From: Desulfotomaculum sp.
Lineage (GTDB): Bacteria; Bacillota; Desulfotomaculia; Desulfotomaculales; Nap2-2B
Assembly (NCBI GenBank): GCA_003513005.1
Contig: DOTD01000055.1
Coordinates: 1 to 63,234 of the forward strand
Direction: 5' to 3'
DNA: 63,234 nt
In this document: piece after piece, positions 25,239 through 34,178 of the stretch
Layout: each line of letters begins with the position of its first letter
Numbering within the stretch: position 1 is the stretch's first letter
Made by a program: the position numbers and the translations under genes
Notes under the pieces: model-generated
What the model was told of the DNA's origin: nothing
Databases searched by the model: none
Seen by the model: only the letters and a program-made list of their open reading frames with translations

Positions 25239-27325
25239 CCGGGCAGAATAATATGGTCTTCATGGGGTCTTTAGTAACCAGAGGCCGGGCCAAGGCTGTA
25301 GTGGTGGCCACCGGACGTTCGACAGAAATGGGCAAGATAGCCTCATTGCTGGAAAACGTGGAGGCGGAAACTACCCCTCTTCAGAAACAGCTTAACAAAC
25401 TGAGCCGCGATCTGTCGCTGGCCTGTATCGGTGTATGCGGTATGGTAACCCTGGGAGGAATAGCGGGAGGGAGACCGCTTTACGATATGCTGAGAATCGG
25501 ACCAGCCCTGGCGGTGGGGGCGATTCCGGAGGGACTGCCGGCAATAGTGACGATCGCCATGGCCTTTGGAGTCCAGCGGATGGTTAAGCGCAACGCCATC
25601 GTAAAAAGACTGCCCGCTGTCGAAACTCTTGCCTATGCCACGGTTATCTGTTCAGACAAAACAGGTACCCTGACTACTAACGAAATGACAGTGACCTCTG
25701 TCTACACCGGCCGTTCTTTTTATGAAGTAGACGGTACAGGGTTTTTGCCTCAAGGTTTTTTCTGGCAGGAGGGGAAGAAAGTAAACCCGGGTGAAAACGG
25801 GGCGTTAGGAAGAACCCTTGTGGGTTGTGTATTGTGTAATAATGCCGGCCTGTACCAGAATAGCGCCGTTAATTCATGGGAGATCCAGGGAGATCCGACG
25901 GAGGGGGCGATGCTGGTTGCAGCGGCCAAGGCGGGTATTTATCAAAACGGGCTGCGCTGCCGCCGGATTCAGGAGGTCCCTTTTGATCCGCTGAAACGAC
26001 TGATGGCCGTAGTAGTGGAGAAAGAAGATCAGGATAGGCTGGTTTTTGTAAAAGGAGCGCCCGATGAGGTGCTGCTGCTGTGCGGCAGCGCCTGTTCCGG
26101 AGAGTCGGAAATGTTTCTTGACCTTAAGCAGAGAAATGAAATAGCGATAGCCAATGAGAAAATGACCCGGGATGCTCTGCGTGTGGTGGCGGTCGCTTTC
26201 AAATATTTAGTGAAAAAAGATACGCCTTATGATGAAGATGAGTTGTTCCACGGGCTTACTTTTGCAGGGCTGCTGGGGATGATTGATCCCCCGCGGCCTG
26301 AAGTGCAGGCCGCGGTAGCTAAATGTCAACAGGCTGGAATCAAAGTAAACATGATTACTGGCGACCACCACAACACTGCTGTAGCCGTTGCAAAAAAGCT
26401 GGCCATCTTGAATGACGGAAAGGTAATCAGCGGCAAAGAAATCGAGGAAATGAACCAAAATCAACTGGAGGAGCAGATTGATCGGATTGACGTAATCTAT
26501 CGCGCCTCCCCGCTGCAGAAGCTCAAAGTCGTGAGGGCGTTTAAGAAAAAAGGTTATGTGGTGGTCATGACCGGCGACGGGGTAAATGACGCCCCGGCGG
26601 TTAAAGAGGCGGATATTGGAATAGCGATGGGGAAGGCGGGTACTGACGTTACCCGTGAGGCATCCTGCATTACCCTGACGGATGATTCTTTTACCACAAT
26701 CGTCGCGGCTGTTGAAGAGGGCAGGGCTATCAAATCCAATATCCGGAAATTTATACGCTACGTGCTGGCCGGCAACCTGGGTGAGATTGCGGCTGTTTCT
26801 TCCGCCGCCCTGTTGAATCTGCCGATACCTTTGGAACCGGGACATATCCTGTGGATTAATCTGGTCACCGAGGGAATACCTGCTCTGGCGCTGGGAATGG
26901 AACCGCCGAATCCCAAAGGGATGAATTTTCCTCCCAGCCAGCCGGACGAGAGCATATTCGGCGAAGGACTGGGCCGGAAGATTATTACCCGGGGTCTGGG
27001 GATCGGGACAACCACCCTGGGGTTATTTACCGGCGCTTACCTGCTCAATCCCGGCAATCTGCCAAAAGCAAAAACCATAGCTTTCGCCAACCTGGTGGCC
27101 AGCCAGATGTTCCATGTTTTTGACTGTCGTTCGAGGAATAAAACAGATCAAGATGTAATATCAGGCCAAAATAGATACCTGCCGCCTGCAGTGGCCATAT
27201 CCAGCGGTCTATTGCTGGGAGCGGTTTACATTCCGGGATTGAGAGCGGCGCTCAGGACGCAGCCGCTGGGTATCCTTGATTGGGGCGCTATTCTTTTATC
27301 ATCGGGATTCCTCGGCCGGCTTTAA
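25235..27325 (+). CDS. Calcium-type P2A ATPase, main part
   Basis: 696 residues holding the rest of a SERCA-like ATPase: IPEGLPAIVTIAMA (M4 metal site, near residue 90), the phosphorylation site CSDKTGTLTTNEM (near 137), KGAPDE, the hinge TGDGVNDAPAVKEADIG (near 450), and the membrane helices to the end. The likely substrate is Ca2+ or Mn2+. Its ATG lies inside the stop of the upstream part, so without frameshifting the M1-M2 region would be a separate chain. Everything after the shift looks intact. Confidence 0.8.
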   Translation: MTGQNNMVFMGSLVTRGRAKAVVVATGRSTEMGKIASLLENVEAETTPLQKQLNKLSRDLSLACIGVCGMVTLGGIAGGRPLYDMLRIGPALAVGAIPEGLPAIVTIAMAFGVQRMVKRNAIVKRLPAVETLAYATVICSDKTGTLTTNEMTVTSVYTGRSFYEVDGTGFLPQGFFWQEGKKVNPGENGALGRTLVGCVLCNNAGLYQNSAVNSWEIQGDPTEGAMLVAAAKAGIYQNGLRCRRIQEVPFDPLKRLMAVVVEKEDQDRLVFVKGAPDEVLLLCGSACSGESEMFLDLKQRNEIAIANEKMTRDALRVVAVAFKYLVKKDTPYDEDELFHGLTFAGLLGMIDPPRPEVQAAVAKCQQAGIKVNMITGDHHNTAVAVAKKLAILNDGKVISGKEIEEMNQNQLEEQIDRIDVIYRASPLQKLKVVRAFKKKGYVVVMTGDGVNDAPAVKEADIGIAMGKAGTDVTREASCITLTDDSFTTIVAAVEEGRAIKSNIRKFIRYVLAGNLGEIAAVSSAALLNLPIPLEPGHILWINLVTEGIPALALGMEPPNPKGMNFPPSQPDESIFGEGLGRKIITRGLGIGTTTLGLFTGAYLLNPGNLPKAKTIAFANLVASQMFHVFDCRSRNKTDQDVISGQNRYLPPAVAISSGLLLGAVYIPGLRAALRTQPLGILDWGAILLSSGFLGRL

Positions 27326-27358
27326 TCTAACTATCCTGCGCGCCTCAAATAATTCCCT

Positions 27359-27386
27359 TTAACCTTATTTTAACAAAATGTTAACA
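27359..27386 (+). promoter_or_regulatory. Pho-box array upstream of the phosphatase fusion gene
   Basis: TTAACC, TTAACA and TTAACA start at 27359, 27370 and 27381, an exact 11-bp period. TATATT at 27424-27429 is a possible -10. The rest of the 313-bp gap holds a leader with no structure I recognise. GCGCCTCAAATAATTCCCT just upstream resembles a piece of repeat R1. Confidence 0.75.
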
Positions 27387-27638
27387 TGGGCAGTACCGTA
27401 TCTTAAACAAAATTTAAAGGTTTTATATTATAACTTATAACATGGAAATTATTGAAAGCAATGTTTAAAAAATTGGGAGGTGAGAAGTAGGTTAATCCTT
27501 TATATGGTGTCCAGACTAAATTCCAGGCGCCATGCGCGATGAAGCTTATGTTGAAGCGGTGGACCGGCTTTGTTACCTTGAAAAGGGAGACCGGTAGAAT
27601 GGAGATATCAGTATACATCAGCATGAAGGAGGAGAAAT

Positions 27639-30600
27639 ATGAAAAAAGCAAGAAGGACTTTGTCCGTAACTCTTCTGATTTGTATGCTTTTAAGCATGCT
27701 TATGGTACCAGGCTATGCATTTGCCGCAGAAGACAACAATACTATACTGGCCAGGAATGCCGAATGGAAATACCTGGATAACGGTGTTGACCTCGGGACT
27801 GTTTGGCGCGATGTATATTACGATGATTCTACCTGGGAAAAGGGGGAGGCGCCGCTTGGATTCGGTGACGAGTTCTCCGAAACAGACCCCACGCTCCCCC
27901 TGGCTACTGAAGTAGGCTACGGCGCCGATCCCGACAATAAAAACATGACCACCTATTTCCGCACCACTGCCGACGTTGGCAGCCTCGGCGATTATTCAGC
28001 GCTGGAAGTATATATTCACGTTGACGACGGAGCGGTCGTTTATTTTAACGGCGCGGAAGCTTTCCGCCGCGGGATTGACGAAGGGGTGGAAGTTAACTAC
28101 AACACTTCCGCTAAGTTCAAACCCAAGGAAGAAACTTTCCAGATTCCCGTCTCTGCGCTTAACGAAGGCTTGAATACAATTGCTGCCGAAGTCCATCAGG
28201 ACGACGGACAAAGCTCCGACCTCTGGTTTGAAATGTCTATCCAGGGAGTAACGGGAGAATTACCAGATGAGCAGCCCGTCATTCCGGATCCCAACGCTCC
28301 GGTTGGCGAGGTCAGCAAGGTAACCGTGACCTTCAACGGGGATACTGCCGCTTCGAAGGGATTCACGTGGTACACCACTTTTGCCTCCGCCAACAGCGAT
28401 CTGCAGGTTGTTGAGAATACCGGCTCAGCCCCTGATTTCAGCAATGCTGTTGAATTTACCGGCGAATACGCCATCTCTACGAATTCCCCTGCAGAACTTC
28501 TCCACAAGGCTGAAGCTGACGGCCTGAAGAAGGATACGTCATACTACTTCCGTGTGGGTGACGCCGCCCTGGACCTTTGGAGCGACGCCGGCGCCTTCCA
28601 GACAGCTCCCAAAAGCGGCGCCTTTACCTTCATCGATCTTGCAGACACGCAGGCCAAGAATGAAGGAGAGGCGGTTCTTTCGTCAGAAACAATCGCCAAG
28701 TCTCTCGACACTGTCGCCAATGCTGAGTTTCTAGTTCACAATGGTGACATCGTTGATACCGGAAGCAACGAGGAACAATGGAATTGGCTGCTCGGACATG
28801 CGCAGGAAAGCCTCTTAAATACTACTATTGTTCCTGCCTCCGGTAACCATGATGAACAGGACAATGCCTTCATGGATCATTTTGACGTAAATCCGGCTGA
28901 AGGCTCGGCTGCCACCAGCGGCGCCTATTACTCCTATGACTATTGCAACGCTCACTTCATCGTGCTCAACACAAATGAGGATTCCGCCGAATACGCCGAT
29001 TTTACTCCCGCTCAAATCCAATGGCTGAGGGATGACGTCCAGGAGGCAAGAGACGCAGGGGCCAAATGGATTATCGCAGTTCTGCACAAGGGGCCTTACA
29101 CCACCTCCAACCATGCTACCGATAACGATATTATGGGCCCGAACGGCGTCAGGACACTTGTTGCGCCTATTATGTCAGATCTGGGAATCGACCTTGTTCT
29201 TCAGGGCCACGACCATATCTATGCGCGCAGCAAACCTATAAAAAGCGACGGTACTGCGGCGCCTGCAGATAAGATTACGGAGACATTGAACGGCCAAAAA
29301 ATCGAGTATACTGTGAATCCCGACGGTACAATTTACTTAATTCCAAATACCGCCGGAGCAAAGGTATACTATAGGAATAAGACGATCGACTCCGGCTACT
29401 TCGATCTCTTTGAGGTGGCGGATGAACATCATGCCGCTGTCTACGGTCCCGATCCAAGTAATCCGGGACGGCCCGTACGCAGCCAGATCCAGAACTTTGA
29501 AGGCATCACCGTAGATGGCGATAGGCTGACCGTCGTCTCTTACGAGATAGATCAAAGCAAGTATAATGCGGAGCCGTATATAATTGACCAGTTCGGTGTT
29601 TTAAAGGATGAATCAGTGCCAAAGAACGTCATCCTGCTTATCGGCGACGGCATGGGCTTCGAGCATGTAAAGGCTGCCCGGGACGCAGCAGGCGGGTATT
29701 TGAACATAGACGATGTAAACGATGCCGCGGGCAGAATGACAACTAGTTCCGCCAATGCGGATATAACCGATTCATCTTCAGCGGCTACGGCTATGGCTTC
29801 AGGCTATAAAATCAACAATAACGTGCTTGGCCTGCTGCCTGACGGGACTTCCGTGCCGACAATCCTGGAATTGGCCGAGGATAAAGGGCTGGCCACCGGC
29901 CTGGTAACCACCGTCCAGATCGCCCACGCCACCCCGGCCGGGTTCGCCAGCCACGTGCCTCACCGCAACCAGTTCAACAAGATCACAGCGCAGTACTTTG
30001 ATAACTTTGCCGCCAAGGGCAATCCTATCGAAGTGCTCATGGGCGGCGGTCAGGAAAACTTTGACGACCGGGCCGCATATTACGACAGAACAGGCAAAAA
30101 GCATGACGATGCCAACGACACCAGGGACTTGCTCGGTGAGTTTACCGCCCAAGGGTACCAGTATGCAGGCAATGCCGGCGACCTCAGCGGTGTGAGCGCG
30201 GCGACATGCGATAAACTGCTGGGACTGTTCCATCCCAATAACGGCTTGACCCAGGAAGCCGACCGCCCGGCGGACTGCCCTGAGCCGCACCTGGTTGACA
30301 TGACCGGCAAAGCCCTGGAGGTCCTGGCTAATGACAGTGACGGCTTCTTCCTTATGGTTGAAGGCGGCCAGATTGACTGGGCCAGCCACGCCAACGATTT
30401 TGAGAACAACATAGGCGAAACCCTGGCCTTCGATGATGCTGTTGAAGCCGCCCTGGACTTCCAGGCGGCCCATCCCGACACACTGATTATTGTCACTGCC
30501 GACCACGAGTGTGGCGGACTCACCTACAACGGACCAAATGATTACTCCTGGAGCAGCATGGACCACACCGCCGCCATGGTGCCGGTTATGGCCGAAGGAC

Positions 30601-31286
30601 CCGGAGCGGAGCTGTTCAATGGAACCATTGACAATACTGATATTGCCCGTAAGATCGCCCAGCTTTTAAACTTGGACAAGCCCCTGGCGCTACAGCGCTC
30701 CGGCGCTGTTGCGGGACTGCCCACACAGTTTACAGCTACTTCCATGGGGCTGGCAGTGGCCGACGCCAAGATTACGGTCAAGAAAGGCGTAAACAACACC
30801 CTGGCCACCCTGACCACCGACGGCAGCGGCAAGGCGGGCTATACCTTTAAGGATGCCGGGGACTACAGCGTATTTGTTTCAAGGGACGGCTATTCAGACA
30901 GCGGCAGGATTTCCTTGAATATCGGCGTCGCTGCCGCCGGCGCCACGATCAGCAGTCTGTCCGTGCTGGATGGAAACCAGAACCCTGTCGGCGGCGCACT
31001 AACCCACGGAAAACAATACTACCTTAAATGGACGGCCAGGAAAAACTCTGACGGCAGTCTGTCCGGATTGGCGATTGTTGAGGCTCTGTACGGCTCCCAG
31101 CCTGTTTTCCTTAACGCAGCCAATCTGCAGGTGGCCGGGGGCCAGGATACCGGGTATTCTGTCCTTTTTCAGCCTGCTAGCAGCGGAAATTATAATTTAA
31201 AGGGACTGTACTGGAACGGATGGTCCAACAATGCAGCCTGGCAATCCCTGGCCGATCCCGTTGAGTCTTCAATAACCGTTAACTAG
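27639..31286 (+). CDS. Secreted bifunctional phosphatase: purple acid phosphatase fused to PhoA-type alkaline phosphatase
   Basis: A 1215-residue exported protein. Order: signal peptide (1-30), beta-sandwich domain (35-206), purple-acid-phosphatase fibronectin-like domain (225-325), metallophosphatase domain (327-590) with NGDIVDTG, SGNHDEQ and GHDHIYAR, then alkaline phosphatase (657-1010) with IGDGMG, the nucleophile serine in TDSSSAATA (about 711), TADHECGG and DHTAAMVP. Two Ig-like domains end it, the last with NGWSNNAAWQSLADP. GAAGGAGG precedes the ATG. The Pho boxes upstream point to induction by phosphate starvation, to release phosphate from esters outside the cell. Having both catalytic folds in one chain is unusual. 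Confidence 0.9.
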   Translation: MKKARRTLSVTLLICMLLSMLMVPGYAFAAEDNNTILARNAEWKYLDNGVDLGTVWRDVYYDDSTWEKGEAPLGFGDEFSETDPTLPLATEVGYGADPDNKNMTTYFRTTADVGSLGDYSALEVYIHVDDGAVVYFNGAEAFRRGIDEGVEVNYNTSAKFKPKEETFQIPVSALNEGLNTIAAEVHQDDGQSSDLWFEMSIQGVTGELPDEQPVIPDPNAPVGEVSKVTVTFNGDTAASKGFTWYTTFASANSDLQVVENTGSAPDFSNAVEFTGEYAISTNSPAELLHKAEADGLKKDTSYYFRVGDAALDLWSDAGAFQTAPKSGAFTFIDLADTQAKNEGEAVLSSETIAKSLDTVANAEFLVHNGDIVDTGSNEEQWNWLLGHAQESLLNTTIVPASGNHDEQDNAFMDHFDVNPAEGSAATSGAYYSYDYCNAHFIVLNTNEDSAEYADFTPAQIQWLRDDVQEARDAGAKWIIAVLHKGPYTTSNHATDNDIMGPNGVRTLVAPIMSDLGIDLVLQGHDHIYARSKPIKSDGTAAPADKITETLNGQKIEYTVNPDGTIYLIPNTAGAKVYYRNKTIDSGYFDLFEVADEHHAAVYGPDPSNPGRPVRSQIQNFEGITVDGDRLTVVSYEIDQSKYNAEPYIIDQFGVLKDESVPKNVILLIGDGMGFEHVKAARDAAGGYLNIDDVNDAAGRMTTSSANADITDSSSAATAMASGYKINNNVLGLLPDGTSVPTILELAEDKGLATGLVTTVQIAHATPAGFASHVPHRNQFNKITAQYFDNFAAKGNPIEVLMGGGQENFDDRAAYYDRTGKKHDDANDTRDLLGEFTAQGYQYAGNAGDLSGVSAATCDKLLGLFHPNNGLTQEADRPADCPEPHLVDMTGKALEVLANDSDGFFLMVEGGQIDWASHANDFENNIGETLAFDDAVEAALDFQAAHPDTLIIVTADHECGGLTYNGPNDYSWSSMDHTAAMVPVMAEGPGAELFNGTIDNTDIARKIAQLLNLDKPLALQRSGAVAGLPTQFTATSMGLAVADAKITVKKGVNNTLATLTTDGSGKAGYTFKDAGDYSVFVSRDGYSDSGRISLNIGVAAAGATISSLSVLDGNQNPVGGALTHGKQYYLKWTARKNSDGSLSGLAIVEALYGSQPVFLNAANLQVAGGQDTGYSVLFQPASSGNYNLKGLYWNGWSNNAAWQSLADPVESSITVN

Positions 31287-31297
31287 TTAGAATAACA

Positions 31298-31322
31298 GAA
31301 GGAGCGGTTCGTCCGCTCCTTC
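31298..31322 (+). terminator. Strong hairpin after the phosphatase fusion gene
   Basis: GAAGGAGCGG pairs perfectly with CCGCTCCTTC around a 5-nt loop. The following T tract is short, so some read-through into the SLH gene is possible. Confidence 0.6.
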
Positions 31323-31427
31323 TCATTCCTGCTTTCAGGTATTTTTAAGAAAGCAGGCGCTTCTTGTATGGAAGTGTCTATATACTTAGGCATCATTAAG
31401 CCTTTGACGCAAAAAGGAGGAAAGCTA

Positions 31428-33002
31428 ATGAGCCATTCCAAAATACGCAGGCCTGCGCTGGTCAGCCTGGTTTTATCGCTTGCCCTGCTGCTCTTCTGCG
31501 GTGCGGCTCTGGCTGCCGGCACGCTGAACCTCAGTGTGCCTGACACCGCCATGCCGGGTGGAGAAGTTGAAATTAGAGGCTCTTTCAGCGGCGACGGGGC
31601 AGCCGGAACGCCCATCGGCATAACCGTAAAAGATCCTTCCGCAGCAGTTATTTTCGCAGAAGAAACTAAGACTGATTCAGATGGTTCTTTCGTAATATCC
31701 TTCACCCTTCCCGGCAATGCCTCTTACGGTTACTGGCAGGCGCAGGCGGCCGGCGGCGGCTGCGCAGCCAGCGAAACCTTTAAAGTGGGAGCCGCTGACG
31801 GGGTAGTCAACGTATCTCCGGCCAGTGTTAAGCCGGGCGGCGTCGTGACGATTAGCGGAACGGTACCGCAGGGCAACGTTCCGGTAGGCATTACAATAAA
31901 GGATCCAAACGGCAGTGCGGCTTTTGTTGATCAGGCCACGGCAGGCGCCGGCGGCGGCTATACCTTCCTGTTTAATGTGCCGGCGAGCGCTCCCACCGGT
32001 ACCTGGACCGTGGACGCGGCAGGCGGCGGAAGCGCCGGCAGGGCTGCTTTTACCGTTGTAAGCGGCAGCAGCGGTGGAGGAGGCGGCAGCGCAAGCCCCT
32101 GCAAACAACCCGCGGCTGCCAGTTACCTTCCGCAGTCGGGAGCCTCTGATGTGGCGCTGGACGCCGAAGTAAGTGTGGTATTTGAAATTGCCGTGAGCAA
32201 AGCATCCGCAACCTCATTAAACGGCATCACTATCACTGACGAGCACGGAAACAAGGTCGGCAATGTCGCAGCTGTTCTAAGCGGGACAAAACTGACCCTG
32301 TCACATGACGCTTTTGAGTACAATACCAAATACACCGTTACCATTCCTGAAGCCGTTCTGGCAAATAGCGGGTCCGGCTGCTCCGGCTATCATAACAAAA
32401 GTATTAACTGGAGCTTCACCACCCTTAAAAAAACCGAAGCGCCGGCTGCTGCCGTAAAGACAGAATATACTGACGTGCCTTCAACCTACTGGGCGTTCAA
32501 TGTCATTACGGAACTTGGTGAAAAAGGCATCATAACAGGTTATCCCGACGGCAGTTTTAAGCCGGACAGCAGCATTACCAGAGCTGAATTTGTTGCAATC
32601 CTGGGCAGGGCTCTGGGCTGGGAGGAAAAAGCGGGCAATCCCGCTTTTTCTGATGCGGCGGAAATCCCGGACTGGGCCAGGGGATACATCTTTACGGCGG
32701 TGGATAAAGGCGTCATCGGCGGCTATGAAGACAATTCCTTCCGGGCAAACCAGCCGATCACACGTTTGGAGATTGTAATTATTATCGTGCGCGCCCTGGG
32801 CCTGGGTGACGGCGCAGCGAAATCAGGAACATTGAGCTTCAGCGACGCGGCAGAAATTCCAGACTGGGCAGCGAACGACATCGCCATTGCTGTGGAACAG
32901 GGCATCGCCACAGGAAAACCGGGGAATGTTTTTGCCCCCAATGACAACGCCACCCGCGCTGAGGCGGCTTCATTGATTGCCAGGATGCTGAGCAAATTTT
33001 AA
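31428..33002 (+). CDS. S-layer-anchored Ig-like surface protein
   Basis: A 524-residue exported protein starting at ATG 31428 behind AGGAGG. Signal peptide (1-30), two Ig-like repeats (about 30-120 and 123-213; the second has GVVTISG and the end GGSAGRAAFTVVSG), a glycine-rich linker, an SbsA-type Ig domain (about 226-335), and three SLH domains (347-524) with GIITGYPDGSFKPD and TRAEF motifs that bind cell-wall polymer. No enzymatic domain. From 31804 on it is nearly identical in DNA to the tail of the phosphoesterase gene at 45346. Confidence 0.9.
   Translation: MSHSKIRRPALVSLVLSLALLLFCGAALAAGTLNLSVPDTAMPGGEVEIRGSFSGDGAAGTPIGITVKDPSAAVIFAEETKTDSDGSFVISFTLPGNASYGYWQAQAAGGGCAASETFKVGAADGVVNVSPASVKPGGVVTISGTVPQGNVPVGITIKDPNGSAAFVDQATAGAGGGYTFLFNVPASAPTGTWTVDAAGGGSAGRAAFTVVSGSSGGGGGSASPCKQPAAASYLPQSGASDVALDAEVSVVFEIAVSKASATSLNGITITDEHGNKVGNVAAVLSGTKLTLSHDAFEYNTKYTVTIPEAVLANSGSGCSGYHNKSINWSFTTLKKTEAPAAAVKTEYTDVPSTYWAFNVITELGEKGIITGYPDGSFKPDSSITRAEFVAILGRALGWEEKAGNPAFSDAAEIPDWARGYIFTAVDKGVIGGYEDNSFRANQPITRLEIVIIIVRALGLGDGAAKSGTLSFSDAAEIPDWAANDIAIAVEQGIATGKPGNVFAPNDNATRAEAASLIARMLSKF
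31804..33000 (+). repeat. Long direct repeat, copy 1 (Ig/SbsA/SLH module)
   Basis: About 1.2 kb that matches 47024-48214 in the same orientation with only scattered substitutions and a few small length changes. It covers the second Ig-like domain, linker, SbsA-type domain and all SLH domains. Confidence 0.9.
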
Positions 33003-33070
33003 CCTTAAGAATCCTGCCGGTAATCACAAGCCGAACCGGGGAATTATTACAAATTGGCTAATTGTTTAAT

Positions 33071-33113
33071 AAAAAAACTTCCTGCCGGATTGTTAGCCGG
33101 CAAGAAGTTTTTA
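33071..33113 (+). terminator. Terminator after the SLH protein gene
   Basis: AAACTTC..TGCCGG pairs with CCGGCA.GAAGTTT, followed by TTATT. The A-run on the left arm also lets it serve the minus-strand gene that ends here. Confidence 0.8.
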
Positions 33114-33413
33114 TTAATGTTGAGATAATTGCAATATCACGGCGACGGCAAAAAGGGGGGCGAGGGGAAAAAAGAAAACAAAGAGGATGGTGAAGGTTAA
33201 CAGGGGGCGGGAATAGCGCCCCAGGGATATAAAGACCGGTTGCGAGCTCTTGCCGCCGATTACGTCGTATTTTTTACCCCTGGTGACGAAGTGGGAGCCA
33301 ATTAAACCAATACCTGCAATTATTCCCAGAGTTATGGCCAGGGCGGAAGCCACAGCAAAATAGTTCGGCATACTGAAATTGTTGATAGTGTTGAAAACAT
33401 TTTTAAAGCCCAC
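33114..33413 (-). CDS. Small two-helix membrane protein of unknown function
   Basis: 99 residues with two hydrophobic segments (VASALAITLGIIAGIGLIG near 23-41, and LTFTILFVFFFPLAPLFAV near 72-90). The start is GTG and no good ribosome site is visible. Reality is supported by protein-like hydrophobic pattern and the shared terminator. Confidence 0.5.
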   Translation of the reverse strand: MGFKNVFNTINNFSMPNYFAVASALAITLGIIAGIGLIGSHFVTRGKKYDVIGGKSSQPVFISLGRYSRPLLTFTILFVFFFPLAPLFAVAVILQLSQH

Positions 33414-33842
33414 CTATAGTTTTAATTTCGCTAGGGATGGGGCCATGATTATCAGGCAGTAATGACGTAGTGTGAAAAGCTTATAGAGGTCTATTTCCTA
33501 TAGTAAAAGGGGGTGAGTTCAATAGGCATAATTAATTAAAAAGTGGTTCGTGAGGTAAATACGAACGGGGGAATGTGCTACAATATCACCCTAAGTTTGC
33601 CTACGCAAACCACATATTGAAAATATCTTATACATTAAGGCTGCTTAAGCAATGATTGAGAAGTAATATTCAATCTATGAGGAAATGCAATCATATTTAA
33701 ATTAGGGGCAAATCTAAGACATTTTTCAATGAGTGAGAGCTTTTAAAATTATATACTTCTTTGCCGGTGATAAAGTGATTAATTAATTGCTTATATAATG
33801 CTGCAATGCAACAAAAATAAAATTTAACGGGGGTCGGTATAT
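33414..33842. other. 429-bp gene-free stretch
   Basis: AT-rich sequence before the subtilase gene. A TATAAT at 33794-33799 could be the -10 of the subtilase promoter, without a clear -35. I see no repeat, structured RNA or gene here. Confidence 0.4.
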
Positions 33843-34178
33843 ATGAAATTATTCTTTCATGGGATTATTGCTGTTTTATGTATAACTTTCCTGTTAATAA
33901 ATGCTACGAATACCGCATTTGCCGGAAGCGAGGAAAAGCAATATTTGATACGTTTCAAAGAAAATGTCGACAGAGAAAAATTTTTAACTAGAAAATCTTT
34001 GAATGCAAAGGTTATAAAGAAATTTAAGAAGATAAATTTATTGGCAGCAAAATTGAATTCAAATGAAGTTCAGGATTTGAAAAATGACAGCGATGTTCTA
34101 TTTGTGGAGGCTGATTCCATAGTAAAAATAGCTTCTACAGGGCCCATTGGTGATCGGTTTACCAAATATATCAAATAG
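33843..34178 (+). pseudogene. Subtilase-toxin gene, 5' part: signal peptide and I9 propeptide
   Basis: The first 100 codons encode a signal peptide (about 1-27) and an inhibitor-I9-type propeptide (YLIRFKENVDREKF, VKVIKKFKKINLLAAKL-like core, DVLFVEADSIVKI). The gene is cut after ASTGP by an IS element at 34145; the last codons to 34178 come from the IS. Removing the IS and one target copy joins codon GGG-CC to A (35726) in frame with the protease at 35757. As it stands the export signal is separated from the enzyme, so the system is probably silent. Confidence 0.88.
34135..34144 (+). repeat. Left target-site duplication
   Basis: CTACAGGGCC, identical to 35716-35725 on the other side of the IS. 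Confidence 0.9.

Noticed and set aside
26207..26845. Minus-strand frame inside the calcium ATPase gene
   Set aside because: It lies wholly opposite conserved ATPase motifs and has no independent support.
27539..27781. 80-codon frame overlapping the phosphatase start
   Set aside because: It runs into the signal-peptide region of the fusion gene in another frame and shows no family; the ribosome site at 27630 serves the phosphatase.
29799..30566. Long minus-strand frame opposite the alkaline phosphatase domain
   Set aside because: It mirrors a GC-rich coding region with clear phosphatase motifs; its translation shows no family, and no ribosome site precedes it.
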